DNA of 13,287 bases from assembly GCA_023144715.1 (NCBI GenBank), contig JAGLFC010000036.1, positions 1 to 13,287 of the forward strand, given 5' to 3'. Shown in pieces: positions 7,200 to 13,287 of the stretch. Both the position numbers and the translations under genes were made by a program. Numbering within the stretch: the first letter of the stretch is position 1; every line of letters begins with the position of its first letter. The DNA comes from Gammaproteobacteria bacterium (lineage in GTDB: Bacteria > Pseudomonadota > Gammaproteobacteria > GRL18). The notes below the pieces were generated by a model. The model saw only the letters and a list, made by a program, of their open reading frames with translations, was not told where the DNA came from and ran no database searches.

Positions 7200-7940
7200 A
7201 TGAAACCTATAATATTAATCATCATTTTATTTTTAAGTATTCATAAAATAGTCTGTGCAAATAATTCAAATTCTGCTGATTCTTATCTGCATTTAACGAA
7301 TACAATTCTTGCTTTAGAGAGTACTAAAAGCAACTATCAGCGTGATTTATTTCAACAAAATCAATCACTTCAAAAAGAATATAAAATATTTATCAATTAT
7401 TTATCCTTACAGATCAGTCATTATTGTACTCAGATTATTAAATTATATGGTGAACCATCACTGAATAATCTGCCCTGTTCTAAAAATGAAGGTGCAATGA
7501 TAGTCGATAATTATCAAACTTCAGAAGAAAAAATTGAATCACTGGATAATGAATTTATGATAGCGATGGGAAATTTTGATGAAATGTTATTAGTAGAAGA
7601 TGAAAAAATAGCCCAAATTAATCAAACAAAAGACAATAATTCTGGACAATCAGGAGCAGGAGGAAGACAGGGCAATAATACACATAATGAATTTTCTAAT
7701 GAAACCCATGCAAATAACAGACAAGAACAATCCAATAATGCTCGTTCAAAAGGAAGTGGCAATCAAGTATTAAAAACACAAAATAAGCAAAGAAGACACT
7801 TAAATAACATTGATGATGATATTGTTGCTAGACAATTAAAAGAAGCCGCTGAAAAAGAAAGCGATCCAGAACTCAAGGAAAAACTTTGGAATGAATACTA
7901 CAAATATAAACAAAAAAATATTAAAAAAAGGCAGAGTTAA
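7200..7940 (+). CDS. Unrecognised secreted protein with a Gln/Asn-rich middle and a charged helical C-terminus
   Basis: I do not recognise this 246-residue protein. The ATG at 7200 is chosen over an in-frame TTG at 7179 because AAGGA (7187-7191) sits eight bases upstream of the ATG, and a clean signal peptide then begins at Met1. That peptide has a lysine, a hydrophobic core at about 3-14, and a likely cleavage after Ala20 (VCA). It is not a good lipobox. Residues 30-140 look helical, with two cysteines (C76, C93) that could form a disulfide. Residues about 141-200 are Gln/Asn/Gly-rich and probably disordered. Residues 204-237 form a compact charged block (from IDDDIVARQLKEAA to EYYKYK) that looks more constrained. 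A periplasmic or surface role is likely; the function is unknown. It may be co-transcribed with ubiD and ends within its own terminator. Confidence 0.75.
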   Translation: MKPIILIIILFLSIHKIVCANNSNSADSYLHLTNTILALESTKSNYQRDLFQQNQSLQKEYKIFINYLSLQISHYCTQIIKLYGEPSLNNLPCSKNEGAMIVDNYQTSEEKIESLDNEFMIAMGNFDEMLLVEDEKIAQINQTKDNNSGQSGAGGRQGNNTHNEFSNETHANNRQEQSNNARSKGSGNQVLKTQNKQRRHLNNIDDDIVARQLKEAAEKESDPELKEKLWNEYYKYKQKNIKKRQS

Positions 7941-7956
7941 AAATCCTGCCTTTTTT
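7924..7956. terminator. Bidirectional intrinsic terminator between convergent genes
   Basis: An 11-bp stem (six A, then GGCAG at 7930-7934, pairing with CTGCC at 7946-7950 and six T) encloses an 11-nt loop. It gives a U tract on both strands. On the plus strand it ends the secreted-protein transcript; the stop codon TAA (7938-7940) is in the loop and the left arm encodes the last residues. On the minus strand it lies about 45-75 bp past the norB stop and can end norCB transcripts. Confidence 0.88.
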
Positions 7957-7999
7957 AGTTTTATTACAAATATAAAAGTAACTTAACTAACCACTTTTA

Positions 8000-9379
8000 T
8001 TAAGCACTGGCTTTTGCACTATCATTATCTACAAAGAAGCTATAGATATAGACACCTAATCCAATCAGGAAGAAAATACCTGCGATTTCACGCATACCAT
8101 AGAACAGTACAAGTTTATCTTGAACTTCCATAAATGCCATTGGATTTTCTGTATAACGCTGTAACCAGACTTGTAATACGCCTGCTGCTGTTAAGAATAA
8201 TGTAATAAAGACCATCGCGACTGTCATTATCCAGAATGCCCACATTTCAATCACTTGTGCTTTATTACTATTTGCAACACGACCGCGCATCAAAGGCATA
8301 GAATAAGAAATTACAGCCAGTACAATCATGACATAAGCACCATAAAATGCCATGTGTCCATGAGCAGCGGTGATTTGTGTACCATGAGTATAGTAGTTTA
8401 CGGGGGCTAATGTGTGGATGAATCCCCAAACACCTGCACCTAAGAATGCCATAACCGAAGTACCTTGAGCCCAAAGCATAGCCACTTTATTAGGATGCTC
8501 ACGCTTACGTTGGTTAATCATATTAAAGGTATATAATACCATCATAAAGAATGGGATAGGTTCCATTGCTGAGAAGATTGAACCCCACCACTGCCAGTAC
8601 TCAGGTGTACCAATCCAGTAATAGTGATGTCCCATTCCAATTAAACCCGTAATCAGACTCATCGCAATAATCACATACAACCATTTTTCAATGATTTCAC
8701 GGTCAACACCTGTGGTCTTAATTAATACGAAGGCTAACATAGCACCCATAATAAGTTCCCAAACACCTTCAACCCATAGGTGAACAACCCACCACCACCA
8801 AAACTTATCGTCAATCAAGTTATGAGGATTAACAAATGAGAATAAAAAGAATACTGCAAGACCTGTTAAACCAATAAACATGATCATGCTAATCACTGTC
8901 TTACGACCTTTAAGCATGGTCATACCAATATTAAACAAGAAACTCAACGCAACCACAACAATACCCATCTTGATAATGGTGGGTTGTTCGAGAAATTCTC
9001 GTCCCATAGTGGGTAACATATCATTCATGGTAATTTCTGCGAGCGTCGCATAAGGTACAAATAAGTAACCTAGAATGGTTAAAACACCTGCTGCAAGAAA
9101 TACCCAAAACATGACAACCGCCAACATAGGGCTATACAGTTCAGTTTCTGATTCTTCTGGAATCAGATAATACGCGGCTCCAAAAAATCCAAATAGTAAC
9201 CAGACAATCAGTAAGTTAATATGAACCATACGAGCGACATTAAACGGAATAGCTGGAAATAAAAAGTCTCCCCAGATATATTGAGCACCAATGATGGTAC
9301 CAAATAGAATTTGACCTAAAAATAGACCAATAGCTGCGATAAAATATAATTTTGCCACAGATTGAGATTGATATTGCAT
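8000..9379 (-). CDS. norB: Nitric oxide reductase large subunit NorB (cytochrome c-dependent)
   Basis: NorB is the membrane catalytic subunit that reduces two NO to N2O, with electrons arriving through NorC. The 459-residue, roughly 12-helix protein lacks the long N-terminal extension of quinol-type enzymes. Every key ligand of Pseudomonas aeruginosa NorB appears at a constant offset of seven. H53 and H342 serve heme b, and H340 serves heme b3. H200, H251, H252 and E204 serve the non-heme iron, and E273 matches Glu280. Its ribosome-binding site (AAGGGAG, 9394-9388) overlaps the norC stop codon, so the two are tightly coupled. No norQ or norD follows; the next gene is convergent. It should be active if the missing accessory proteins are encoded elsewhere. 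Confidence 0.97.
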   Translation of the reverse strand: MQYQSQSVAKLYFIAAIGLFLGQILFGTIIGAQYIWGDFLFPAIPFNVARMVHINLLIVWLLFGFFGAAYYLIPEESETELYSPMLAVVMFWVFLAAGVLTILGYLFVPYATLAEITMNDMLPTMGREFLEQPTIIKMGIVVVALSFLFNIGMTMLKGRKTVISMIMFIGLTGLAVFFLFSFVNPHNLIDDKFWWWWVVHLWVEGVWELIMGAMLAFVLIKTTGVDREIIEKWLYVIIAMSLITGLIGMGHHYYWIGTPEYWQWWGSIFSAMEPIPFFMMVLYTFNMINQRKREHPNKVAMLWAQGTSVMAFLGAGVWGFIHTLAPVNYYTHGTQITAAHGHMAFYGAYVMIVLAVISYSMPLMRGRVANSNKAQVIEMWAFWIMTVAMVFITLFLTAAGVLQVWLQRYTENPMAFMEVQDKLVLFYGMREIAGIFFLIGLGVYIYSFFVDNDSAKASA

Positions 9380-9392
9380 TCTTTAAGCTCCC

Positions 9393-9827
9393 TTAACCTT
9401 GAATATTTGGTGGCCAGTTAGCCGTATTGACTTCAGAAGTCCACTTCAGGAATTCAGCAATACCTGTTAACTCTTCAGGAGTCAGATTGAACTGAGGCAT
9501 ACTGCGACGACCTGGAATACCATTCTTAGGACGGCTCATAATAAAGCCTTTAATCGCATCGGTACTATTACCAAAGCGTGTATAGACATTACCCAACTCA
9601 GGTGCAAAATATGCGCCTTCCCCTAATAAAGTATGACAGCCAATACAATTATTGTCTTCCCATACCTTTTTACCCAGAATAACTTCTGCGGTAATTTTAC
9701 TATCATTACTACGTTCAGGAAGAACGCTTTGTGTATCAAAAGTCAGTGCCAGAAGTAGCAGGAAGAAGAAAGTCGTTCCTCCGTAAAATATATTTCTGGC
9801 CATTGTTTTTGTAAAAACTTCACTCAT
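9393..9827 (-). CDS. norC: Nitric oxide reductase small subunit NorC (cytochrome c)
   Basis: NorC is the membrane-anchored monoheme cytochrome c that feeds electrons from soluble cytochromes to NorB. The 144-residue protein has an uncleaved N-terminal anchor at about residues 12-31. The heme motif C61-I-G-C64-H65 sits in NNCIGCHTLLGEGAYFAPEL. The likely distal ligand Met110 is in RRSMPQFNLT. Heme attachment in the periplasm would need the Ccm system, part of which is encoded at the left of this window. The ATG has a strong AGGAGT site five bases upstream. Its promoter carries an FNR-type box (9883-9896), so expression is probably limited to low-oxygen or NO conditions. It is the first gene of norCB, with a 13-bp gap to norB. 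Confidence 0.97.
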   Translation of the reverse strand: MSEVFTKTMARNIFYGGTTFFFLLLLALTFDTQSVLPERSNDSKITAEVILGKKVWEDNNCIGCHTLLGEGAYFAPELGNVYTRFGNSTDAIKGFIMSRPKNGIPGRRSMPQFNLTPEELTGIAEFLKWTSEVNTANWPPNIQG

Positions 9828-9854
9828 GGCTTACTCCTATTTTTATGTCGCGCT

Positions 9855-9860
9855 AGTATC
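9855..9860 (-). promoter_or_regulatory. -10 element of the norCB promoter
   Basis: GATACT on the minus strand, with a predicted start near 9848 and a leader of about 20 bases holding the AGGAGT site. The 22-bp gap from the FNR-type box, and the centre-to-start distance of about 41.5, are those of class II FNR-activated promoters, where no -35 is needed. The hexamer alone is only a moderate match to TATAAT. Confidence 0.6.
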
Positions 9861-9882
9861 CTTGAAAGTTGAATTTTGCTCC

Positions 9883-9896
9883 TTGATTTATATCAA
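9883..9896 (-). promoter_or_regulatory. FNR/DNR-type activator box upstream of norCB
   Basis: TTGAT-TTAT-ATCAA is a perfect match to the FNR-family consensus TTGAT-N4-ATCAA. The centre (9889.5) is 62 bp upstream of the norC ATG, in the 76-bp gap after pyk. FNR/Anr (oxygen-sensing) and Dnr/Nnr (NO-sensing) proteins share this site, so the sequence cannot say which one binds. The box is symmetrical, but no matching -10 lies at the right distance on the plus strand. Confidence 0.88.
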
Positions 9897-9903
9897 CAAA
9901 GCA

Positions 9904-11319
9904 CTATAAATTCAAATCAATCAATCCCATACGATGATTGGATAAAGGATTCTCTAGTGAAGGTCCTTGAGCGAGTATAGCAAAGCCTTCAATAATTTCT
10001 TGATCCTTAAACCAGCCACGTAAATAAGGTGTCCATTCATCAAAATCTTCTTCTACTTTGATAGGGAAAATACCATAAGAAAACTGTAAGGCTTGGCAGG
10101 TACTTTCTTTAGAACTAAAGGCTGTGACCCATAATGATAAACGGTAGCGAGCGACACTTCTTGCCATATCGCCTGAACGTGTAGGAATAATAATAGCGTG
10201 AGGAAGTGCATCTTTTACTGAAATATTAATATTATGTGCAATCATCGTTTCAGCATTCTGTTGTCGATTATCAGAACGTTCCATTTCACGATTAATCACA
10301 CAATGGGGTTCAGTGGATTGAGCAATGTCCGCTAACATTGCGGTGGCATCAATCGGATATTTTCCCATAGCAGACTCACCTGATAACATCACCGCATCGG
10401 TACCGTCTAAGATGGCATTGGCGACATCCGTGACCTCAGCACGAGTGGGTCGTCTATGTTCAGTCATAGATTCTAACATTTGTGTGGCGGTAATAATTGG
10501 CTTACCCAAATGTCCTGCTTGTTTCATAATACGTTTTTGTGCCATAGCAATGGTTGCAATAGGAATTTCCACGCCTAAATCACCACGAGCCACCATAATA
10601 CCATCAGAGACTTGTAAAATACTGTCTAAATTATCCAAAGCACCTGAGCGTTCAATTTTAGCAATCACAAAGGGGCTATAACCCATTTCTTTAGCCGCTT
10701 TTTTGAGATCAATAATATCTTCTTTATCAGATACAAATGATTGACTGACCGCATCCACACCCTGTTTTAAAGCAAATTCTAAACACACTTTATCATGTGC
10801 TGTAAAGGCACTAAAGCCTAAATCAATACCTGGAAGATTCAACCCTTTTCGAGAACGTAATTCACCACCTGACTGAATTTCACAATGCACTTCATGAACA
10901 TCTACTTGAGTGACCATAAGAGAAATCAAGCCATCATTTAAGAATAAAGTATCACCCACATTAACCGTTGTGGGCAGTTCTTTAAAGGTGACCGATACAC
11001 ATTTTTGATCACCCATAATATCTTCAGTGGTTAACGTAAATTTTTCCCCATCATGAAGTTCAATAGGTTCTTCTTTAAGTTCTCCAATACGCATTTTAGG
11101 TCCTGGTAAATCGGCCATAATCGCCAAACGATGCCCTGTATTTTTTGAGGCTTGACGTAAATTTTTAATCACTTTGCCATGACTGGAAAAATCACCATGA
11201 GAAAAATTCAATCGAGCAATATTCATACCTGCACGCAGTAATGCTTCCATCATTTCAATAGACTCTGTCGCTGGACCTATTGTACAGACAATTTTTGTTT
11301 TATTTTCAGGGTATCTCAT
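9904..11319 (-). CDS. pyk: Pyruvate kinase
   Basis: Pyruvate kinase transfers phosphate from phosphoenolpyruvate to ADP in the last step of glycolysis. The 471-residue length is typical of bacterial enzymes without an extra C-terminal domain. Visible landmarks are the N-terminal KTKIVCTIGPA, R36/N38/S40 in ARLNFSHG, catalytic K221 and metal ligand E223 in FVIAKIERSG, D247 in ARGDLGVE, and the signature region ITATQMLESM to LSGESAMGKYP (276-322). K75 in LPGPKMRIG occupies the position of rabbit muscle Glu117; Lys there marks K+-independent enzymes. The gene lies 29 bp after the acyltransferase. The best AAGGA site is about 13 bases from the ATG, rather far. No terminator separates it from norC. 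Confidence 0.97.
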   Translation of the reverse strand: MRYPENKTKIVCTIGPATESIEMMEALLRAGMNIARLNFSHGDFSSHGKVIKNLRQASKNTGHRLAIMADLPGPKMRIGELKEEPIELHDGEKFTLTTEDIMGDQKCVSVTFKELPTTVNVGDTLFLNDGLISLMVTQVDVHEVHCEIQSGGELRSRKGLNLPGIDLGFSAFTAHDKVCLEFALKQGVDAVSQSFVSDKEDIIDLKKAAKEMGYSPFVIAKIERSGALDNLDSILQVSDGIMVARGDLGVEIPIATIAMAQKRIMKQAGHLGKPIITATQMLESMTEHRRPTRAEVTDVANAILDGTDAVMLSGESAMGKYPIDATAMLADIAQSTEPHCVINREMERSDNRQQNAETMIAHNINISVKDALPHAIIIPTRSGDMARSVARYRLSLWVTAFSSKESTCQALQFSYGIFPIKVEEDFDEWTPYLRGWFKDQEIIEGFAILAQGPSLENPLSNHRMGLIDLNL

Positions 11320-11348
11320 AAATTTTATTGTGTCCTTATTTTATTAAT

Positions 11349-12440
11349 TCACATTATAGCGTTTTTAACGCTATTTTTTTGTTGATAAATCTTTAAAAAA
11401 AATTGGGTAACATTTTTTTCGATAAAGATATAACTTAATTGTCCTATAAAAATAGATAAGCCTACCACCATTATTATTAGTAAATCACCATTGATATGAT
11501 TCAAATAGCTACGTTTCAATAAAACAGAAAATAAGATAATGATCAATCCATGAGATAAATATAAAGAATAGGAGCTATTGCCTAATGCTAATATAAAATT
11601 AGGGGGTGAAAAACCATATTTTTTTTCATAAAAAATAAGCCCTGATGTTATTAATGCACAAGGAATTCCCCAATTAATCAAGCGTTCAAATTGATGACTG
11701 CCATACAAAATCATGGCAATAAACAAGAGACAGGCTGTGATTATTAAGAAAAAAATGAACCGTTGAGACATATTATAATTTGAGCAATAAATAAGCCCTA
11801 ATAAGCTACCGAATAAAAATTCCAATAATAAAGGATTGGTGATCATCCAAATAATAGGATCACTTCTTGCTAAATCAACGAATAGATAAGAAGCCATCAC
11901 ACTGGGTATTAATAAAAAACCTAAAATAGGTAGAAAAAAACGTTTAGCAAACAATAAGCTCACGCTAAAAATCAAATAAAAATACATTTCAAATGACAGT
12001 GTCCAACCTTGTACCAATAACGGTAAAAATTCACCTGTTGAAGGTCGAATAGTCGGTATAAAAAAATAAGAGTGTAGTGTGTAATACCATGAAAAATGAT
12101 TTTGTTTCAATGTAAATGGTATAATCACTAAAATCAGTATAATGGTGGTGTAAAACCAATATAATGGCACAATGCGAATAATACGCCGTATTATAAAATC
12201 TTTAACGGCCCCTTTTTGACGAAATTTTTTTTCTCCTATGACAAAGATAATAAAGCCACTGATGATAAAAAAGAGATCAACCCCTAAGCCACCCAATTCT
12301 TTAAGATAATAAAATGAATTAAGATAAGAGCTATGCTGTCCAAATTTAATAAGTGCTTCTTGAGCATGGAAAAATACCACCAATAAAGCCGCCATAGCGC
12401 GTAAAAATTGTATGGATGTAATGGTTTGTTTAATGAGCAA
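11349..12440 (-). CDS. Family 3 membrane acyltransferase (OafA/YrhL type)
   Basis: This 363-residue, roughly ten-helix inner-membrane protein belongs to the acyltransferase-3 family, which moves acyl groups, often acetyl, onto cell-surface or secreted sugars. It shows the R14...H25 pair in FLRAMAALLVVFFHAQ, FFIISGFII (57-65), RRIIRIVPLYW (85-95), WTLSFEMYFYL (146-156) and LGNSSYSLYLSH (286-297). There is no C-terminal SGNH domain. The start is TTG (12438-12440): an in-frame TAA at 12450-12452 and the lack of an upstream ATG leave few choices, and the first ATG (Met16) would cut the conserved R14 motif. AAGG lies very close to the TTG. The substrate is unknown, and no polysaccharide genes are nearby. 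pyk follows 29 bp downstream. Confidence 0.9.
   Translation of the reverse strand: MLIKQTITSIQFLRAMAALLVVFFHAQEALIKFGQHSSYLNSFYYLKELGGLGVDLFFIISGFIIFVIGEKKFRQKGAVKDFIIRRIIRIVPLYWFYTTIILILVIIPFTLKQNHFSWYYTLHSYFFIPTIRPSTGEFLPLLVQGWTLSFEMYFYLIFSVSLLFAKRFFLPILGFLLIPSVMASYLFVDLARSDPIIWMITNPLLLEFLFGSLLGLIYCSNYNMSQRFIFFLIITACLLFIAMILYGSHQFERLINWGIPCALITSGLIFYEKKYGFSPPNFILALGNSSYSLYLSHGLIIILFSVLLKRSYLNHINGDLLIIMVVGLSIFIGQLSYIFIEKNVTQFFLKIYQQKNSVKNAIM
11356..11380 (+). terminator. Plus-oriented terminator-like hairpin in the acyltransferase 3' end
   Basis: ATAGCGTT, a TTT loop and AACGCTAT form a perfect 8-bp stem, followed on the plus strand by six T (11375-11380). This is the layout of an intrinsic terminator for transcription in the plus direction, but no plus-strand gene lies upstream until past 8000. 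On the minus strand, the direction of the surrounding genes, no U tract follows, so it should not block acyltransferase-to-pyk readthrough well. The left part encodes the last residues of the acyltransferase. Confidence 0.5.
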
Positions 12441-12472
12441 CGCCTTTTTTTATTAAAATCAAGTAAAAAATA

Positions 12473-12486
12473 ATTATAACATTATA
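12473..12486 (-). promoter_or_regulatory. Candidate tandem -10 elements for the acyltransferase-pyk unit
   Basis: On the minus strand two perfect TATAAT hexamers lie eight bases apart (12486-12481 and 12478-12473). The second is preceded by TGT, making an extended -10 (TGTTATAAT). Its start would fall near 12466, about 26 bases before the TTG start codon. No good -35 is visible. Confidence 0.55.
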
Positions 12487-12533
12487 AGCACTCTAATCCT
12501 CTCAAAATACTGGTATATCAATGTGCAATTCTC

Positions 12534-12539
12534 TACAAT
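12534..12539 (+). promoter_or_regulatory. Possible -10 element for the HAD phosphatase gene
   Basis: TACAAT matches TATAAT at five of six positions and lies 38 bp before the start codon. The -35 region at 17 bp is poor (two of six), so this is a weak candidate in the 137-bp divergent gap. Confidence 0.3.
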
Positions 12540-12577
12540 AAAAATTTATTTTATCCGCCACTATTTTTAGAGTTTTT

Positions 12578-13287
12578 ATGAACCATAATAATGTAAACAA
12601 TACTCAACAGACTTTTTCAGCCATTTTACTGGATATGGATGGTGTACTTTTTCATGGTATGAAACCTATAGAAGGTGCAATTGATTTTATGCAAAGCATT
12701 GCTCATATTCCTCATATATTTGTCACCAATAACCCCATTAGATTACCCCAATCTATGGCGGATAAAATGGCTGATATTGGTTTTAAACGACCTGATGAAG
12801 GGCTTATTATTACCTCAGGTGAAGCAACGGCCGCTTGGTTAGCACAGCAAATACCCAACTTTCGTTTTTTTGCTATTGGTGCTGATGGCTTACATCAAAG
12901 TTTACAAAAATATGGTGTCCAAGATAAAGAAAATGCTGATTATGTGGTGGTAGGAGAAGGTGAAGGACTCGATTATGCGTCATTAACGACAGCCATTAAC
13001 TTGATTATTAAGCAGAAAGCCCAATTAATTTGCACTAATCCTGATACCAGTGTAGATGCTTTTTATCGAGGTAAACGTGCCATTTTGCCTGGTGCTGGAG
13101 CATTGGTTGCCCCCTTAGTGGTGGCGACAGGAAAACACCCTATCACTATTGGTAAGCCCAAACCTTTACTGTATGAAATTGCCATGCAAAAATTAAATGT
13201 TCAAGCACGTCATTGTCTAATGATTGGTGATCGACCTGATACTGATATTTTAGGGGCTCAACAATTGGGCATACAAACTGCTTTAGT
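12578..13287 (+). CDS. HAD-superfamily phosphatase, class IIA (NagD-like), 3' end cut by window edge
   Basis: The first 236 codons of a HAD-IIA phosphatase are visible; members dephosphorylate small metabolites such as sugar phosphates, nucleotides, phosphoglycolate or pyridoxal phosphate. Motif I is D19-M-D21-G-V-L, giving nucleophile D19 and acid/base D21. Motif II is in FVTNNP (T50, N51). The C2-type cap lies between them and K193 of IGKPKP, the motif III lysine. Motif IV is GDRPDTD (217-223). Only about 20-30 residues should be missing. The ATG has only a weak AGAG site upstream and the N-terminal dozen residues are Asn/Gln-rich. It is transcribed away from the acyltransferase. NagD-like is a class statement; the substrate cannot be read from the sequence. 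Confidence 0.9.
   Translation, partial: MNHNNVNNTQQTFSAILLDMDGVLFHGMKPIEGAIDFMQSIAHIPHIFVTNNPIRLPQSMADKMADIGFKRPDEGLIITSGEATAAWLAQQIPNFRFFAIGADGLHQSLQKYGVQDKENADYVVVGEGEGLDYASLTTAINLIIKQKAQLICTNPDTSVDAFYRGKRAILPGAGALVAPLVVATGKHPITIGKPKPLLYEIAMQKLNVQARHCLMIGDRPDTDILGAQQLGIQTAL

Noticed and set aside
7972..8000. Eight-bp inverted repeat ATAAAAGT...ACTTTTAT just after norB
   Set aside because: It has a single G-C pair and a 13-nt loop, so the hairpin would be weak; the neighbouring GGCAG/CTGCC hairpin is the credible terminator.
10325..10681. 118-codon plus-strand open frame inside pyk
   Set aside because: It lies fully antisense to a well-conserved pyruvate kinase, shows no recognisable domain and has no ribosome-binding site.

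Overview
The window is a 13.3 kb stretch of AT-rich chromosome. It almost certainly comes from a respiring gammaproteobacterium. It has a System I (Ccm) cytochrome c maturation cluster, an E. coli-type ubiquinone decarboxylase (UbiD), an ATP-grasp glutathione synthetase, a cytochrome c-dependent nitric oxide reductase and a pyruvate kinase. The UbiD sequence can be aligned by eye to the E. coli enzyme without gaps over most of its length. Genus cannot be fixed; the low GC content would suit an AT-rich marine, sulfur-oxidising or host-associated lineage, but that is a guess. There are no tRNA or rRNA genes, CRISPR arrays, insertion sequences or phage genes.

Layout. Positions 1-5296 are all on the minus strand. 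Read in the direction of transcription, the order is: a response regulator with a degenerate GGDEF domain, gshB, apbE, then after a 195-bp gap ccmB, ccmC, ccmD and ccmE (ccmE is cut by the window edge). A 382-bp divergent intergenic region (5297-5678) holds two tandem promoter candidates for the plus-strand genes and an unexplained inverted repeat. Positions 5679-7940 are plus strand: ubiD and an unrecognised secreted protein, ending in a strong hairpin terminator shared with the convergent norB. Positions 8000-12440 are again minus strand. In transcription order these are a family-3 membrane acyltransferase, pyruvate kinase, and norC-norB. The norCB genes have their own promoter with a perfect FNR/DNR-type box. 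At 12578 a plus-strand HAD-family phosphatase begins and runs off the end.

How the genes fit together. Several serve the respiratory chain. CcmB-E attach heme to c-type cytochromes, including NorC encoded here. UbiD makes a ubiquinone precursor. ApbE flavinylates membrane redox proteins. NorCB reduces NO to N2O under low oxygen, with a promoter whose geometry matches a class II FNR-dependent promoter. GshB makes glutathione. The companions normally expected next to two of these sets are absent from the flanks visible here: ccmA beside ccmB, and norQ/norD beside norCB.

No clearly new multi-gene system is visible. The least explained items are the secreted protein after ubiD, the REC plus degenerate-GGDEF regulator placed before gshB, and a plus-oriented terminator-like hairpin inside the minus-strand acyltransferase-pyk unit. 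Three genes start with codons other than ATG: ccmB (GTG), apbE (TTG) and the acyltransferase (TTG).
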